The notes: generated from the sequence alone by a model not told the origin. DNA of 40,097 bases from Candidatus Thalassarchaeaceae archaeon (GCA_030745885.1 JASLNR010000029.1:1-40097); one strand, 5' to 3'. Counted from the stretch's first letter, positions 30,836 through 40,011 are shown. Translations and numbers: made by a program.

Positions 30836-32359
30836 CTAGTAGGAATCAGTTTGGCGGCCGGGGTGCCTCAGCACCAGGTTCCTTGCAGCCCAGACCTCAT
30901 CGACACGTCTCACAGTAGTGGTGTGGGGCGCGGTGGTAACAATCTCGGGATCCTCGGAGAGAATCTCGTGAAAGTCGGCAGCGAATCGATCCATAACCTC
31001 CTTCGACTCAGTCTCGGTGGGCTCGATCATGAGGCACTCGGGCACGATCTGGGGGAAATATAGAGTCGGCGACATGTAACCATAGTCCAGCAGTCGCTTG
31101 GCGACGTCCCTCCCAGTGACCCCATTGAGTTCTTTCAGAGGGCTCAACGATAGGGTGAACTCATGCATCACGAGATCGGCGGGAGCGCCTTCGACAGGCA
31201 TGGCATGAATCGCCTTGGCAGTCTTCGGGTCCGGATTCATGATTACGTGCCTGAGGTAGTTGGAGTTGAGGACGGCGTGCTCACTCATGCGCTCGAGGTC
31301 GTGACCGTACCTCCTGTAGAATGCCCATGCCCTGACCACTGCGCCTGCGTTGCCATGCCACTGCTGCACCTTGCCGATGCTCGACTCACCGACGTCCCCC
31401 CAGTAGTACCAGTGTCCGTCCCCGACACCCTCGGGGCCGCCTTCCGAGCGCTCACGGCGGGAGGCTATGGGGGATGGTAGGAATCTGGCTAGGTGCTCCT
31501 TAACCCCAATCGGCCCGCTGCCGGGGCCACCACCGCCGTGCGGCTGGCTGAAGGTCTTGTGGAGGTTGTAGTGTACAGCATCGAAGCCCATTCTGCCTGG
31601 GTCGGTCTTGCCGATGATGGCGTTGAAGTTCGCACCGTCGTAGTACATCTGCCCGCCTGAGTCATGGACAATTCTAGTGGCCCCTAGGATCTCGGTCTCG
31701 AATAGGCCCAGCGTTGATGGGTTGGTGATCATCATCGCGGCCGTGTCCTCACCAACCACAGCACGAAGGGCATCCAGATCCAGCCTCCCGTCATCGGCGC
31801 TGGGAATCTCGATAATCTCGTAGCCGCACATCGAGGCCGAGGCGGGGTTCGTACCGTGTGCCGAGTCAGGCACGATCACCTTGTCTCGGTGGCCCTCGCC
31901 GTTGGCATGGTGGAACTCCTGGATACATCGTATGGCGGCAAACTCCCCTTGGGCACCAGCGACTGGTTGCAATGTCACGACATCCATGCCGGAGCAGGTG
32001 GCCAGCATCTCCTGCATCTCGTAGAAGATGGCCAGTAAGCCCTGGATTTGGTGTTCGGGTTGAAGAGGGTGAACCCTGTCTATTCCGGGGAGTTGCACGA
32101 TCCTCTCGTTCAGGCGCGGGTTATGTTTCATCGTGCACGATCCAAGAGGGTAGAAGCCGGTGTCGATACCGAAGTTGCGGTTTGACAGCCAGGTGTAGTG
32201 CCTGACGAGCTCAGGCTCGCTGGCCCTCGGCCATTCAGGAAGCCTGCTTCGGGCCAGTCCCTCAGGTATTGTGGACCTCGCAGCATCGTCCCCTAGCATC
32301 GGCTCGGGCTGAGACCAACCTGCCCCCTCCGCGCCGTTGAAGGAGAAGAGGTCGCTCAT
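30836..32359 (-). CDS. gcvPB: Glycine dehydrogenase (decarboxylating) subunit 2
   Basis: About 507 residues from the ATG at 32357-32359, which overlaps the gcvPA stop as ATGA. With subunit 1 it forms the P-protein that decarboxylates glycine and passes aminomethyl to the lipoyl H-protein. Motifs are YPLGSCTMKHNP (70-81), LQPVAGAQGE, DSAHGTNPASASM, DSGGQMYYDGANFNAI, and the PLP lysine K268 in NLHKTFSQPHGGGGPG. Length is normal for the two-subunit archaeal/Gram-positive type. The genes for the H-protein and lipoamide dehydrogenase are not in the window. Confidence 0.96.
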   Translation of the reverse strand: MSDLFSFNGAEGAGWSQPEPMLGDDAARSTIPEGLARSRLPEWPRASEPELVRHYTWLSNRNFGIDTGFYPLGSCTMKHNPRLNERIVQLPGIDRVHPLQPEHQIQGLLAIFYEMQEMLATCSGMDVVTLQPVAGAQGEFAAIRCIQEFHHANGEGHRDKVIVPDSAHGTNPASASMCGYEIIEIPSADDGRLDLDALRAVVGEDTAAMMITNPSTLGLFETEILGATRIVHDSGGQMYYDGANFNAIIGKTDPGRMGFDAVHYNLHKTFSQPHGGGGPGSGPIGVKEHLARFLPSPIASRRERSEGGPEGVGDGHWYYWGDVGESSIGKVQQWHGNAGAVVRAWAFYRRYGHDLERMSEHAVLNSNYLRHVIMNPDPKTAKAIHAMPVEGAPADLVMHEFTLSLSPLKELNGVTGRDVAKRLLDYGYMSPTLYFPQIVPECLMIEPTETESKEVMDRFAADFHEILSEDPEIVTTAPHTTTVRRVDEVWAARNLVLRHPGRQTDSY

Positions 32360-33726
32360 GACTGGACCCCCTCTGCCCACGATGCCAAGCCGTTGGCGAG
32401 GGCCTCTATGTCATCATGACTGGTGCGTTCGTCGACACCGACGAGCAAGCAGTTCGACATCGAGCCCCACCACGACCCGAGATCGAAACCTCCGATGACC
32501 CCTATTTCCTCCAAGTGCTTGAGCGCGTCAGTGGCCTGGCTTGGTAGAAGCAAAGCGAACTCCCGGAAGTTGTGGGCTCCGGGATTGGCCAGTTCGATTC
32601 CATCAATCGCAGTTAGGGCTAGTTTGGTCGCCTCGGTGGACGCAGCGACTCTGAGTGCGAGTCGTTCCAGCCCCTCAGGTCCGAGCAGCGCCATGTGAAT
32701 GGCCCCCATCAGAGCAATCAGGGTCTCGTTGGAACAGATGTTGGAGGTAGCCTTGTGACGGCGGATGTGCTGCTCACGGGTGGAAAGGGTAAGGGTGAAG
32801 GCAAGTTTGCCATCGATATCCCGCGACTGCCCGACGATACGTCCGGGCATCTGCCGCAGATACCTCTCAGAGCAAGAGAAGATTCCGTAGATGGGTCCGC
32901 CCCCCGTGGGGCCGATGCCAAATGGCTGGCCCTCGCCGACAACGATGTCTGCACCCCAGTTTCCGGGTGGTTCGACGATGCCGAGGGAGACCACGTCCAC
33001 CCCTACGATCAGGGCTGTCTGCTCGCCAACTACGGCCTTTAGATCGATCAGCCCGGTGTCCAGGATTCCCAAGGCGCTGGGTTGCTCGACGTATACTGCG
33101 CAGCATCCAGCAGCAGCCGCGGCCGATTCGAGATCGATGCGCCCGTCCTGACCGTGCTCGAGCATCCTGAGATCTATTCCTGCGCCGAGGGTGTAGTTCC
33201 TGATGACGGAGAGGCGGTGAGGGGGGACAAGCTGGGAAACGTAGACGATATCCCTCTGCTCCGCCTTCCTTTGGTGAACTCTAACAGCGCAGGTGATGGC
33301 CTCAGCAGCGGCTGTAGAGGCATCGTACATCGAGACGTTTGCTACGGGTAGTCCTACGAGCTCGCTGACCAGGGTCTGAAACTCCCACATCGCCTGAAGC
33401 ATCCCTTGGCTCACCTCTGGTTGGTAGGGGGTGTAGGAGGTCAGGAACTCTCCACGAGTAGCTAGCATCCCTACCATGCTGGGGACGAAGTTCCTTGCGA
33501 GGCCGGTGGAAAGGAAGCTTGGGCGGTCGTCCAGAGGGACGTTTGCTCCCAGCAGCCTCTGTGCGTCAGCCCATATTTCCTCTTCCGATTGGGGGGGCGG
33601 GAGGGGCAGTGGATCAACGAGGCGAACCTCTTGGGGAATGTTAGCGAACAAGTCTTCCATCGAAGACATGCCAATGGCCTCTAGCATCTCCTGCTCGCGT
33701 CCCAGATTGGGCAGTTGGTCCACCAT
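32356..33726 (-). CDS. gcvPA: Glycine dehydrogenase (decarboxylating) subunit 1
   Basis: A 456-residue P-protein subunit 1. The N-terminus has EMLEAIGMSSMEDLFANIP (13-31), and further motifs are SYTPYQPEVSQGMLQAMWEFQTL, MYDASTAAAEA, GEGQPFGIGPTGGGPIYGIF and RQMPGRIVGQS. It is the first gene of a minus-strand run gcvPA-gcvPB-membrane protein-purE-guaAb. Its stop overlaps the gcvPB start by four bases. A GAGGGG site lies about 8 nt before the ATG. Length is typical (about 445-460). Confidence 0.96.
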   Translation of the reverse strand: MVDQLPNLGREQEMLEAIGMSSMEDLFANIPQEVRLVDPLPLPPPQSEEEIWADAQRLLGANVPLDDRPSFLSTGLARNFVPSMVGMLATRGEFLTSYTPYQPEVSQGMLQAMWEFQTLVSELVGLPVANVSMYDASTAAAEAITCAVRVHQRKAEQRDIVYVSQLVPPHRLSVIRNYTLGAGIDLRMLEHGQDGRIDLESAAAAAGCCAVYVEQPSALGILDTGLIDLKAVVGEQTALIVGVDVVSLGIVEPPGNWGADIVVGEGQPFGIGPTGGGPIYGIFSCSERYLRQMPGRIVGQSRDIDGKLAFTLTLSTREQHIRRHKATSNICSNETLIALMGAIHMALLGPEGLERLALRVAASTEATKLALTAIDGIELANPGAHNFREFALLLPSQATDALKHLEEIGVIGGFDLGSWWGSMSNCLLVGVDERTSHDDIEALANGLASWAEGVQS

Positions 33727-33819
33727 TTCGAAGCCCCTCTGGAGGTCTTGGCATCTAGTAGTGTTTCAATGGTTTGTCAGGACCGGCTTCATCATCGAGT
33801 CACACACTATTATTACCTT

Positions 33820-33826
33820 GGAGGGG
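33820..33826 (+). promoter_or_regulatory. Ribosome binding site fixing a TTG start
   Basis: GGAGGGG lies 6 nt before the TTG at 33833. This selects a start in the intergenic region rather than the far-upstream starts that would overlap gcvPA on the other strand. An A/T-rich stretch ACTATTATTA at about 33806-33815 in the same 106-nt gap could be promoter-related but is too close to be a normal TATA box. Confidence 0.45.
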
Positions 33827-33832
33827 CTACGA

Positions 33833-34684
33833 TTGGATGTGAAGGTAGCCATTTCGTCCGCCGATGCCTTCGTGGCGCCCTACATCACGGAGATGCTCGG
33901 GGACTCAGGGGTGCTGGTGCCCGATGAGGCGTTGCTTGACCCGGCTGCTCTCGATGTTCTAATCACCTCGTGCACAGCGCTTATTCACATCAACTCCAGA
34001 CCTGTTGACAGTTCGGTTACCCGAGACGATCGCGACGCCTATGTCAAAATGCGTGAATCGGCAAGACCAGTGCTAGACGCCGTTGACAGACACGGCTCAA
34101 TTCACCTCATTATCCTCGGAACCCTAAGGGTGCATCCTCAATGGAGGCCGGGTGATGATTACTATGGGTTGGACTCGACGCTGGCACCCCGGGATATCGC
34201 CGCAGAGGGTCAACTGTGGATGGAGGAGAACGCCTTGGAGAGGGCTGAGGCTGATAGGCCGGTTAGTGTGATTCGCGCATCCAACGTCCAGGGAGTGCCA
34301 CTCTCGGGTCCCCCGGGTAACGGTATTCTGCACCGCTGGGCAGAGGAGTGCAAGATTGGGTGGATCAACGTCCCGGGGGACGGGACTGAAGTGAAGGACA
34401 TGGTCCACGTGGAGGATGTGGTTCGAGTGATCGAAGCCGTCCTTTCCGACCCGCCGCCGACCAGAGAGAGCTTCGCAGTCGGTTCAGGCAAGGCTATTAC
34501 GATGGCGGATCTAGCAGATGTGTACCATCAGAGGACTGGGTGCGAGATCGAGCTCAACCAGAGTGATCGTGGCGAGGTTTGGGGCATTGTGGATGCTTGG
34601 TTCCTCAAGGACAGGTGCGGCTTCAGGCCGACTATCAGCCTCGAGGAGATGGTTGGGGAGGCCTTCGAGGCCGCCGGTCACTGA
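33833..34684 (+). CDS. Degenerate NAD-dependent epimerase/dehydratase-like protein
   Basis: 283 residues from a TTG start. The overall layout is that of extended SDR sugar-nucleotide epimerases: late segments RPVSVIRASNVQGVPL, VHVEDVVRVIEAVL and FAVGSGKAITMADLADVY match the family. However, the N-terminal Rossmann glycine motif GxxGxxG is replaced by SSADAFVAPYI, and the catalytic YxxxK is replaced by APRDIAAE. It may therefore bind a nucleotide differently or be a non-catalytic relative. It is divergent from gcvPA and converges with the EF-hand gene with a 7-nt overlap. Confidence 0.78.
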   Translation: MDVKVAISSADAFVAPYITEMLGDSGVLVPDEALLDPAALDVLITSCTALIHINSRPVDSSVTRDDRDAYVKMRESARPVLDAVDRHGSIHLIILGTLRVHPQWRPGDDYYGLDSTLAPRDIAAEGQLWMEENALERAEADRPVSVIRASNVQGVPLSGPPGNGILHRWAEECKIGWINVPGDGTEVKDMVHVEDVVRVIEAVLSDPPPTRESFAVGSGKAITMADLADVYHQRTGCEIELNQSDRGEVWGIVDAWFLKDRCGFRPTISLEEMVGEAFEAAGH

Positions 34685-36507
34685 GCCTCAAGGATTAGTC
34701 GCCTTCTGACAGCGTTCCAGTCCACAATCGAGACCGTTAAGGAGGCCTCCGTCCCGGAGTGGTACTCGTCGACATCAGAATCAGCAGGTAGTCGGATCTC
34801 CACCTCGCCGACCCCCTCTGCCTCGGCAATCAGCGTGCTGCCTCCCCTGTATGAGTCGGAGATTCCGATTCCGAAGGTCCTCTCGATCGAGTTGACCCTG
34901 ATCGAGGCCTCTTGGGAACGGCCCTCGTACGACTCTTTGATCTGGTTTCTCTCACTGAGCATCCGCGCCGCAGCGAAGGCCTCGGCGGCCTCGATGAGAG
35001 TGGGCGTGGTTGGCACGGAGGGGGTGGCCTCTGGGGTGGGTTCGGGTGACTGGGGGGTTGTAGTGGTTTGCTGAGGGGCTGGGGGAGTTGTAATCTCCTC
35101 TGCTGACTCGCCGGGATGGGTGACCCTATCGGGAGCCCGCTCAGGGGGATTAACGTCCTGCGTCACCCCAACATTATGGGCTTTGTGCCAATCTAACGAG
35201 GCTTCCCGTTCTGGGACGGGTGTGGTCGTTGCCGTCTCTGCATTGTCCCGCATCCCTGCAGCTGCACCCCCTGCAACAACGGCTCCCACTGCTCCAGCAG
35301 CAATCTTCTCCGAGCTCGGCATCCTGGACTCGATGCGAATCTGCAAGACATCCATCTTGGCTTCCCACACACTGCGGGCGGCGTTCTGCGCGAAGGAGGG
35401 GAGCCCGTCAATCCTAGCCTCGAAGACCGAATCTGCTGAGGATCTCGCCTCGGCCATACTAATCTCCCCGCTCATCGCGTTGTCCTCAATCGAGGCGATG
35501 ATGCCGTCAATATCAGACAGTACTGTGCTTAGGTCGTCCTGGGGTGGGGGGGGCGTTGATTCTGGTTCGCTTTGAGTGGATAGGGGCGGGTCCGTGACAG
35601 TGAAGGGGGAGTAGGCGATCTCGCGTCCGTTGTGATCGGTATCGTGCAGGCGCATGGTCCACTGACCGGGGCCAGGGTTGGGCAGGGTGAAGCCGCCACT
35701 CGTCCTTCCTTCGAGGTACTTGAAGCCGGTTTCGTGCTGGTCGTTGACAGCCTCGTCGCCGTGCGGGATGTCCGCCGGGACGATTCCAATCCAGGCGTCA
35801 TCGGGGAACTTGGGGGCAGAGAAGGAGAAATCAATCTTCTCGTCGGCCTTGAACGAAGACCTCGCCAGCCTAATCTCAATAACCGCGGAATCAGAAGGGG
35901 TTTGGCGGGGACTGTCCTGATTACCCGGGCCGCTGGGTGATAGGGTGATCTTTCCAACGCCGACCCAGCGCCGGGTGCCTATGGGGATGGCGTCGCCGCT
36001 GGGAGGGCGGGTCCAGCCGCCCCTGTACCAGTCGTTGCTGCCATCCTGCTCCCTATCATCGAGGCTCCACGATGGGGCTCCCCCTGAGTTGGCATTGTAG
36101 AAGTACAGGATTCGCCCGTTAGGACTCCTGAACCAAGGCCTGCCGTTCTTCTGCGTCTCCTGTGCCTCGTACACCCTGTTGTACGTCTCGTCGGGGTGCT
36201 CGGAAACCGTGACCCCATCGCCCTGATGGAGTTCTTGAGTGCCACCTGAGTCGATGACGGCAAGCATCTCTTCCAGATTAATGGAGCCGTCTGAGTCCTG
36301 ATCCAAGGCGCCGAAGACCGCTTTAACAATGGCATTGGGGGCGACTTGGCCGGTAATGGCACACAGCGCGCTCTCGAACTCGGACGTGGATAGTGTACCG
36401 TCCCCGTCGAGGTCGTACTTGGAGAATAGGGACTCCGCCGAGTAGCCCTTCTCCCTTAGTATACCCTGGAGATTCTTCAACGCAATGGCCTCGATTTTGG
36501 ATGTCAC
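34678..36507 (-). CDS. EF-hand protein with WW-like domain and low-complexity linkers
   Basis: About 609 residues from the GTG at 36505-36507; the frame is open to 36633 but that would overlap the divergent methyltransferase. Two perfect EF-hand loops, DLDGDGTLSTSE (32-43) and DQDSDGSINLEE (69-80), should bind calcium. A WW-like segment has W126 and W148, 22 apart, around NGRILYFYNANSGG. A beta domain with DAWIGIVPADIPHGDE and LHDTDHNGREIAYSPF follows, then helical and Pro/Thr/Glu-rich stretches and an AGAVGAVVAGGAAAG segment. No signal peptide is visible, suggesting a cytoplasmic protein. The role is unknown; calcium-responsive scaffolding is only a guess. Confidence 0.75.
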   Translation of the reverse strand: MTSKIEAIALKNLQGILREKGYSAESLFSKYDLDGDGTLSTSEFESALCAITGQVAPNAIVKAVFGALDQDSDGSINLEEMLAVIDSGGTQELHQGDGVTVSEHPDETYNRVYEAQETQKNGRPWFRSPNGRILYFYNANSGGAPSWSLDDREQDGSNDWYRGGWTRPPSGDAIPIGTRRWVGVGKITLSPSGPGNQDSPRQTPSDSAVIEIRLARSSFKADEKIDFSFSAPKFPDDAWIGIVPADIPHGDEAVNDQHETGFKYLEGRTSGGFTLPNPGPGQWTMRLHDTDHNGREIAYSPFTVTDPPLSTQSEPESTPPPPQDDLSTVLSDIDGIIASIEDNAMSGEISMAEARSSADSVFEARIDGLPSFAQNAARSVWEAKMDVLQIRIESRMPSSEKIAAGAVGAVVAGGAAAGMRDNAETATTTPVPEREASLDWHKAHNVGVTQDVNPPERAPDRVTHPGESAEEITTPPAPQQTTTTPQSPEPTPEATPSVPTTPTLIEAAEAFAAARMLSERNQIKESYEGRSQEASIRVNSIERTFGIGISDSYRGGSTLIAEAEGVGEVEIRLPADSDVDEYHSGTEASLTVSIVDWNAVRRRLILEAQ

Positions 36508-36643
36508 TATGGTTACCCCGTGCGGTTCTGCGGGCGGATAGGAAATGAGTGTTGTCGCGACGCGATCCTGGCCGTGGTATCTGAATCGCCCCGGACTGGG
36601 CGGTTTCCCGAAGAATAATTGTGCTGCCCCCATTGGCCGCCCT

Positions 36644-37627
36644 ATGGCAAGTGGCTGGGTCGCCGTAGGGCTGGATGAGGCTCAGGTCGCAGATGGCGAG
36701 GCGTATCACTGCGCACTCTACCATGACGGCGATCTGGGAAAGCCTGCAGGATGGCACAGAGACTCTGTCGAGCATCTGTTGGATCTAGCGCTACCACACA
36801 TAGCTGAGGGTTCACTTGTGGTTGATTATGGCAGTGGGACCGGGGCCTCGGCCATCGAGTTGCTGAGGGTCCTAGACGAAAGGGGGATCTCAATCGAATT
36901 GGTCCTAGTCGACCCATTAGTATCCTGGTTCGCCAAAGCCAGGGAATTGCTGGGCCACCGAGACGACGTTCACTTCGAGCTTTCAATCGCCCAAGACGAA
37001 TCGGGCAAGACGGTGTTTCGCGAGCTTGACGATATGCTATCTGGACGGAAGGCAGATGTCATTATCTCATCCTCGACCCTGCATCTGATTCCTGAAAAAG
37101 AACTGGCTGGCCTAGCCATGCAATTCGCTGGTAGCCTCGTGCCCGGAGGTGCTTTCGTCTGGGACAGTGGTGATGTCGAAAGCGGGATGAGGCCCTCCTA
37201 CGCAGCATGCCTCCACGATCCCTACCGATTGGTCAGGGAGGGCCTCAGGGACGACGAGTCGCGCCAGGCGATGCTATCTGAGATGCGCGATGAGGATGCA
37301 GCACGCGCGGAACGAAGAGTGGATCGAATCTTCCCGATTCCATTCACCATCGATTTGATCCAAGAGGCCCTCTCCAACGCGGGTTTCACTAGTGATATTT
37401 CTGACCGAATAGTGAACTTCTCGAACGAAGACGCCGAGCGCTTCATCCTAGTTCCTCGCTTGGCGGAGATCGCTGCTCCTCTGATAGAGGGGGATGAGCG
37501 GGACACGGCAATTCGGGGAGCGATAGGGGAGGCGCTATTGCGGATGCGTGAAGCGGGTACAGCATTCGAAAGTGGGTATCGGAGCCATTGGCTGTACGGA
37601 TTGCATACCATCCCACCCCTCAAATGA
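36644..37627 (+). CDS. Class I SAM-dependent methyltransferase
   Basis: 327 residues from the ATG at 36644; the frame is open upstream, but that extension overlaps the divergent gene. Motif I VVDYGSGTGASAIELL (59-74) binds SAM, followed by ELVLVDP (the acidic ribose-binding strand) and ADVIISSSTLHLIPEKEL (motif IV region). The C-terminal 130 residues are unusual for small methyltransferases and may set the substrate, which is not known. The stop overlaps the convergent gcvT stop by 8 nt. No neighbour suggests a pathway. Confidence 0.82.
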   Translation: MASGWVAVGLDEAQVADGEAYHCALYHDGDLGKPAGWHRDSVEHLLDLALPHIAEGSLVVDYGSGTGASAIELLRVLDERGISIELVLVDPLVSWFAKARELLGHRDDVHFELSIAQDESGKTVFRELDDMLSGRKADVIISSSTLHLIPEKELAGLAMQFAGSLVPGGAFVWDSGDVESGMRPSYAACLHDPYRLVREGLRDDESRQAMLSEMRDEDAARAERRVDRIFPIPFTIDLIQEALSNAGFTSDISDRIVNFSNEDAERFILVPRLAEIAAPLIEGDERDTAIRGAIGEALLRMREAGTAFESGYRSHWLYGLHTIPPLK

Positions 37628-38768
37628 ATGGTGGGCGCTTTACCAAGGCCCTGACCCTCCTTCTGGGACTGGACTGGATCCACATCTCGGAGGATTCCTC
37701 AGCGTCATCGAGGTACGCCATCGCTATTCCCGACATCCCCAAGCTTGGTGATGGGGCACCGCTGGTAACATAACCTACAATTCTGGCATCATCTTCGGGG
37801 CCATCCATCACTGCGTGTCCGGGTCGTGGTGCGGGCCCGCGTTCAAGGCAAGCAAGCCCCCACCAGCGTTGCCCTGAATCCAGCGAAGCAATCATCTGGC
37901 TCCTCCCGAGGAAGTCGTGGTTCATGTCTAGGCCGTAGGAAACGGCGGTCTCCGCGGTATTCCGAGACAGGAAACCGGACGGGAGATCAGAGCTCGCTTC
38001 ATCCTTGATCCCGGGCCATAGGAAGTCCTGCCCTGAGAGCAGGTACCCCTTCTCCAATCTAAGCGTGTCACGTGCGCCCAGACCAACAGGAACGACGCCT
38101 GACTCGTCCTGCCCCAGTATCGCTCTCCAAAGCTTCGGTGCGAGCTCGTTGTCGACAATAATCTCTGTTCCCTTCTCGCCAGTATAGCCGGTGCCTTGTA
38201 TCCAGCCTTCGATTTTTAGGTCATTCTGGGAGATTGGTTGACAGTGAAACCTGCCAACCGAATTAGATTCGCCTAGGACATCGGAGATAATGCTCATGGA
38301 AGCCGGACCTTGGAGAGCGAGGATGCTGGTGCGTTCGGACAAGTCCTCCAGGCAAATCGAACCATCACTAGGCATGTGGGACTCGAACCACCCAAACATC
38401 ATCGGAACCATCGAAGAGTTTGGGACGCCGAGGACCTCCTCCTCAGATACTACGGCGAAAATCATGTCATCGATGATGTGGCCGTTGTCATCTAGGAAGT
38501 GAGTGTAACCACACCTCCCAGGTCCGAACTTCATATACTCCTGAGTCGATATCGAGCTCAACCATGAACGGACGCCATGCCCCGAGAAGCGGAAGACACC
38601 CATATGAGAGACGTCGAACAGCCCGGCGGCCGATCTCGTGGTTAGGTGCTCCTCTTGGATTGATGTGTACCAGATTGGCAGCTCGAAGCCGTGGAAATCT
38701 ACCATCTTGGCATCCAAAGCTATGTGCTCTTGGTGCAGCGCGGTCCGGGCCAGCCCGCTCCGCGTCAT
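37620..38768 (-). CDS. gcvT: Aminomethyltransferase (glycine cleavage T-protein)
   Basis: A 382-residue T-protein that releases ammonia from aminomethyl-H-protein and passes methylene to the one-carbon carrier. Motifs are LDAKMVDFHGFELPIWY (18-34), AGLFDVSHMGV (48-58), DDNGHIIDDMIF, ILALQGPAS, GTGYTGEKGTEI and VGLGARDTLRLEKGYLLSGQD. All are typical, as is the length. It lies four genes away from gcvPA/gcvPB on the same strand rather than in one operon, so it may be separately regulated. Upstream is the 201-nt divergent region shared with TFB; I see no glycine riboswitch there. Confidence 0.94.
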   Translation of the reverse strand: MTRSGLARTALHQEHIALDAKMVDFHGFELPIWYTSIQEEHLTTRSAAGLFDVSHMGVFRFSGHGVRSWLSSISTQEYMKFGPGRCGYTHFLDDNGHIIDDMIFAVVSEEEVLGVPNSSMVPMMFGWFESHMPSDGSICLEDLSERTSILALQGPASMSIISDVLGESNSVGRFHCQPISQNDLKIEGWIQGTGYTGEKGTEIIVDNELAPKLWRAILGQDESGVVPVGLGARDTLRLEKGYLLSGQDFLWPGIKDEASSDLPSGFLSRNTAETAVSYGLDMNHDFLGRSQMIASLDSGQRWWGLACLERGPAPRPGHAVMDGPEDDARIVGYVTSGAPSPSLGMSGIAMAYLDDAEESSEMWIQSSPRRRVRALVKRPPFI

Positions 38769-38926
38769 GCGTGCACCAGTATGGGTCGGTGGAAAAACAA
38801 CTCGGGTGGACCGCTACACACCCCCTCAAGAGGTGGAGGGAATGATGGGTATCCCCTGAAAGTATTGACGAAGGTCGGGTGAGTGGGAATTATCGCCAAT
38901 TAGCTATCAATCGAAAAAGACGAACA

Positions 38927-38934
38927 TTTAAATA
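38927..38934 (+). promoter_or_regulatory. TATA box of the TFB gene
   Basis: TTTAAATA is a near-consensus archaeal TATA box, preceded by the purine-rich GAAAAAGACGAAC that fits a BRE. Transcription would start near 38958, leaving a leader of about 12 nt before the ATG at 38970. This is the clearest promoter in the window. The rest of the 201-nt gap towards gcvT shows no other recognisable element. Confidence 0.7.
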
Positions 38935-38969
38935 TTGTAAGCATCACTATACAACTGCGAGTTGAGAAG

Positions 38970-39983
38970 ATGGAACGACGAACTGCAAAGCCGGCCAGCG
39001 CTTATAGAGGAACTTCTGAGAGTGCTAACAGGGCGAATCCTATCGTGACTGGGAAGAGGCCCTCAAGGTCTCGTAGCACCGAAGCGATGACAGGCACCTG
39101 CAAGATCTGCGGGGGCAACTCATGGGATTCCGACGACATCCGCGGTGAGACCATCTGCGCCGACTGCGGCTACGTCGCAGCCGAGAACATGATCGACCCC
39201 GGCGCGGAGTGGGTGAACCACTCGGATGGAAATGACAGGAGCCGGGTCGGGGCTCCGACCACACTGACTCTCTCCGACAAGGGACTCTCGACTGAGATTC
39301 GTCGCTCTGACCTGACATCAGGTGGTGCGAGGAAGCATGGGATGACGGGCAAGGCCCTAAGGGACTGGAGGAGGAGGCAGCGAATAGACCAGCGCAGCAA
39401 GACCCGTGACAGCCGCAGTCGGAACCTGTCGAGCGCCATGCAGTACATTCGCGACCGCGGGGACCTCACCCCCCAAATCGAACAGGAGGCGGCCTCCCTG
39501 TACCGCCACTCGGTAGAAAGAGGACTCGTGACCGGACGAAGCATCAGGGGGGTCTCGGCGGCATGCGTGTACATCGCAGCCAGGGAGGCCAAGATTCCTC
39601 GCAGGATCGAGGACGTCGCGGAGGCCTTCGACATGGTGTCGAATGTTGAGATCAAGGAGCTCAAGAGGACCATCAGGCTGGTGGCTAGGAACCTCGGCAC
39701 CCACCACATCACCGGGCCGGAGGAGTACTTCGAGAAGTTCCACTCCGATCTCGGCCTGCCCCCCTACGTACTAGGCGAGGCCAGGGACCTGTGGAACACA
39801 GTGAGGGACGATCTCTCTTGGCAGGGCAAGAAGCCCTCTGGCATCGCCGGAGTCGTTCTGTACCGAGCCTCGCAGGACAGCACCTCCCCGCGCACCCAGA
39901 GCGAAGTTTGCAATGTTTCAGGCATCAGCGAGGTCACCCTGAGGGGGCTATTGAAGATCCTCAACCAGATGACTTCCGAGTAG
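38970..39983 (+). CDS. tfb: Transcription initiation factor IIB (TFB)
   Basis: A 337-residue archaeal TFB. A basic N-terminal extension of about 40 residues precedes the zinc ribbon, with ligands C44, C47, C63 and C66 (CKICGG and CADCG). The B-reader/linker follows with DPGAEWVNHSD. Two cyclin-like repeats run from about 145 to 235 (SIRGVSAACVYIAAREAKIPR) and 240 to 335 (KKPSGIAGVVLYRAS, ending in the SEVTLRGLLKIL helix). It bridges TBP-bound promoter and RNA polymerase. The extension is longer than in most TFBs; a later start such as the ATG at 39087 would shorten it, but the promoter position supports 38970. Confidence 0.95.
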   Translation: MERRTAKPASAYRGTSESANRANPIVTGKRPSRSRSTEAMTGTCKICGGNSWDSDDIRGETICADCGYVAAENMIDPGAEWVNHSDGNDRSRVGAPTTLTLSDKGLSTEIRRSDLTSGGARKHGMTGKALRDWRRRQRIDQRSKTRDSRSRNLSSAMQYIRDRGDLTPQIEQEAASLYRHSVERGLVTGRSIRGVSAACVYIAAREAKIPRRIEDVAEAFDMVSNVEIKELKRTIRLVARNLGTHHITGPEEYFEKFHSDLGLPPYVLGEARDLWNTVRDDLSWQGKKPSGIAGVVLYRASQDSTSPRTQSEVCNVSGISEVTLRGLLKILNQMTSE

Positions 39984-40003
39984 TCGAAGATTTGGCTGCG
40001 GTA

Positions 40004-40011
40004 GAATTATA
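40004..40011 (+). promoter_or_regulatory. Possible TATA box for the next gene
   Basis: GAATTATA lies about 27 nt before the GTG at 40035, the normal distance from TATA box to transcription start, so the mRNA could be nearly leaderless. A GAGGT also lies 5 nt before that GTG, so both readings remain open. Confidence 0.35.

Noticed and set aside
33476..33832. N-terminal extension of the SDR-like protein into gcvPA.
   Set aside because: The extension is the complement of gcvPA coding sequence; the TTG at 33833 has a good ribosome binding site and starts at the expected first beta strand.
38769..38969. Possible glycine riboswitch or small ORF upstream of gcvT.
   Set aside because: No tandem aptamer-like conserved core is visible, and the short open frames have no convincing protein content.
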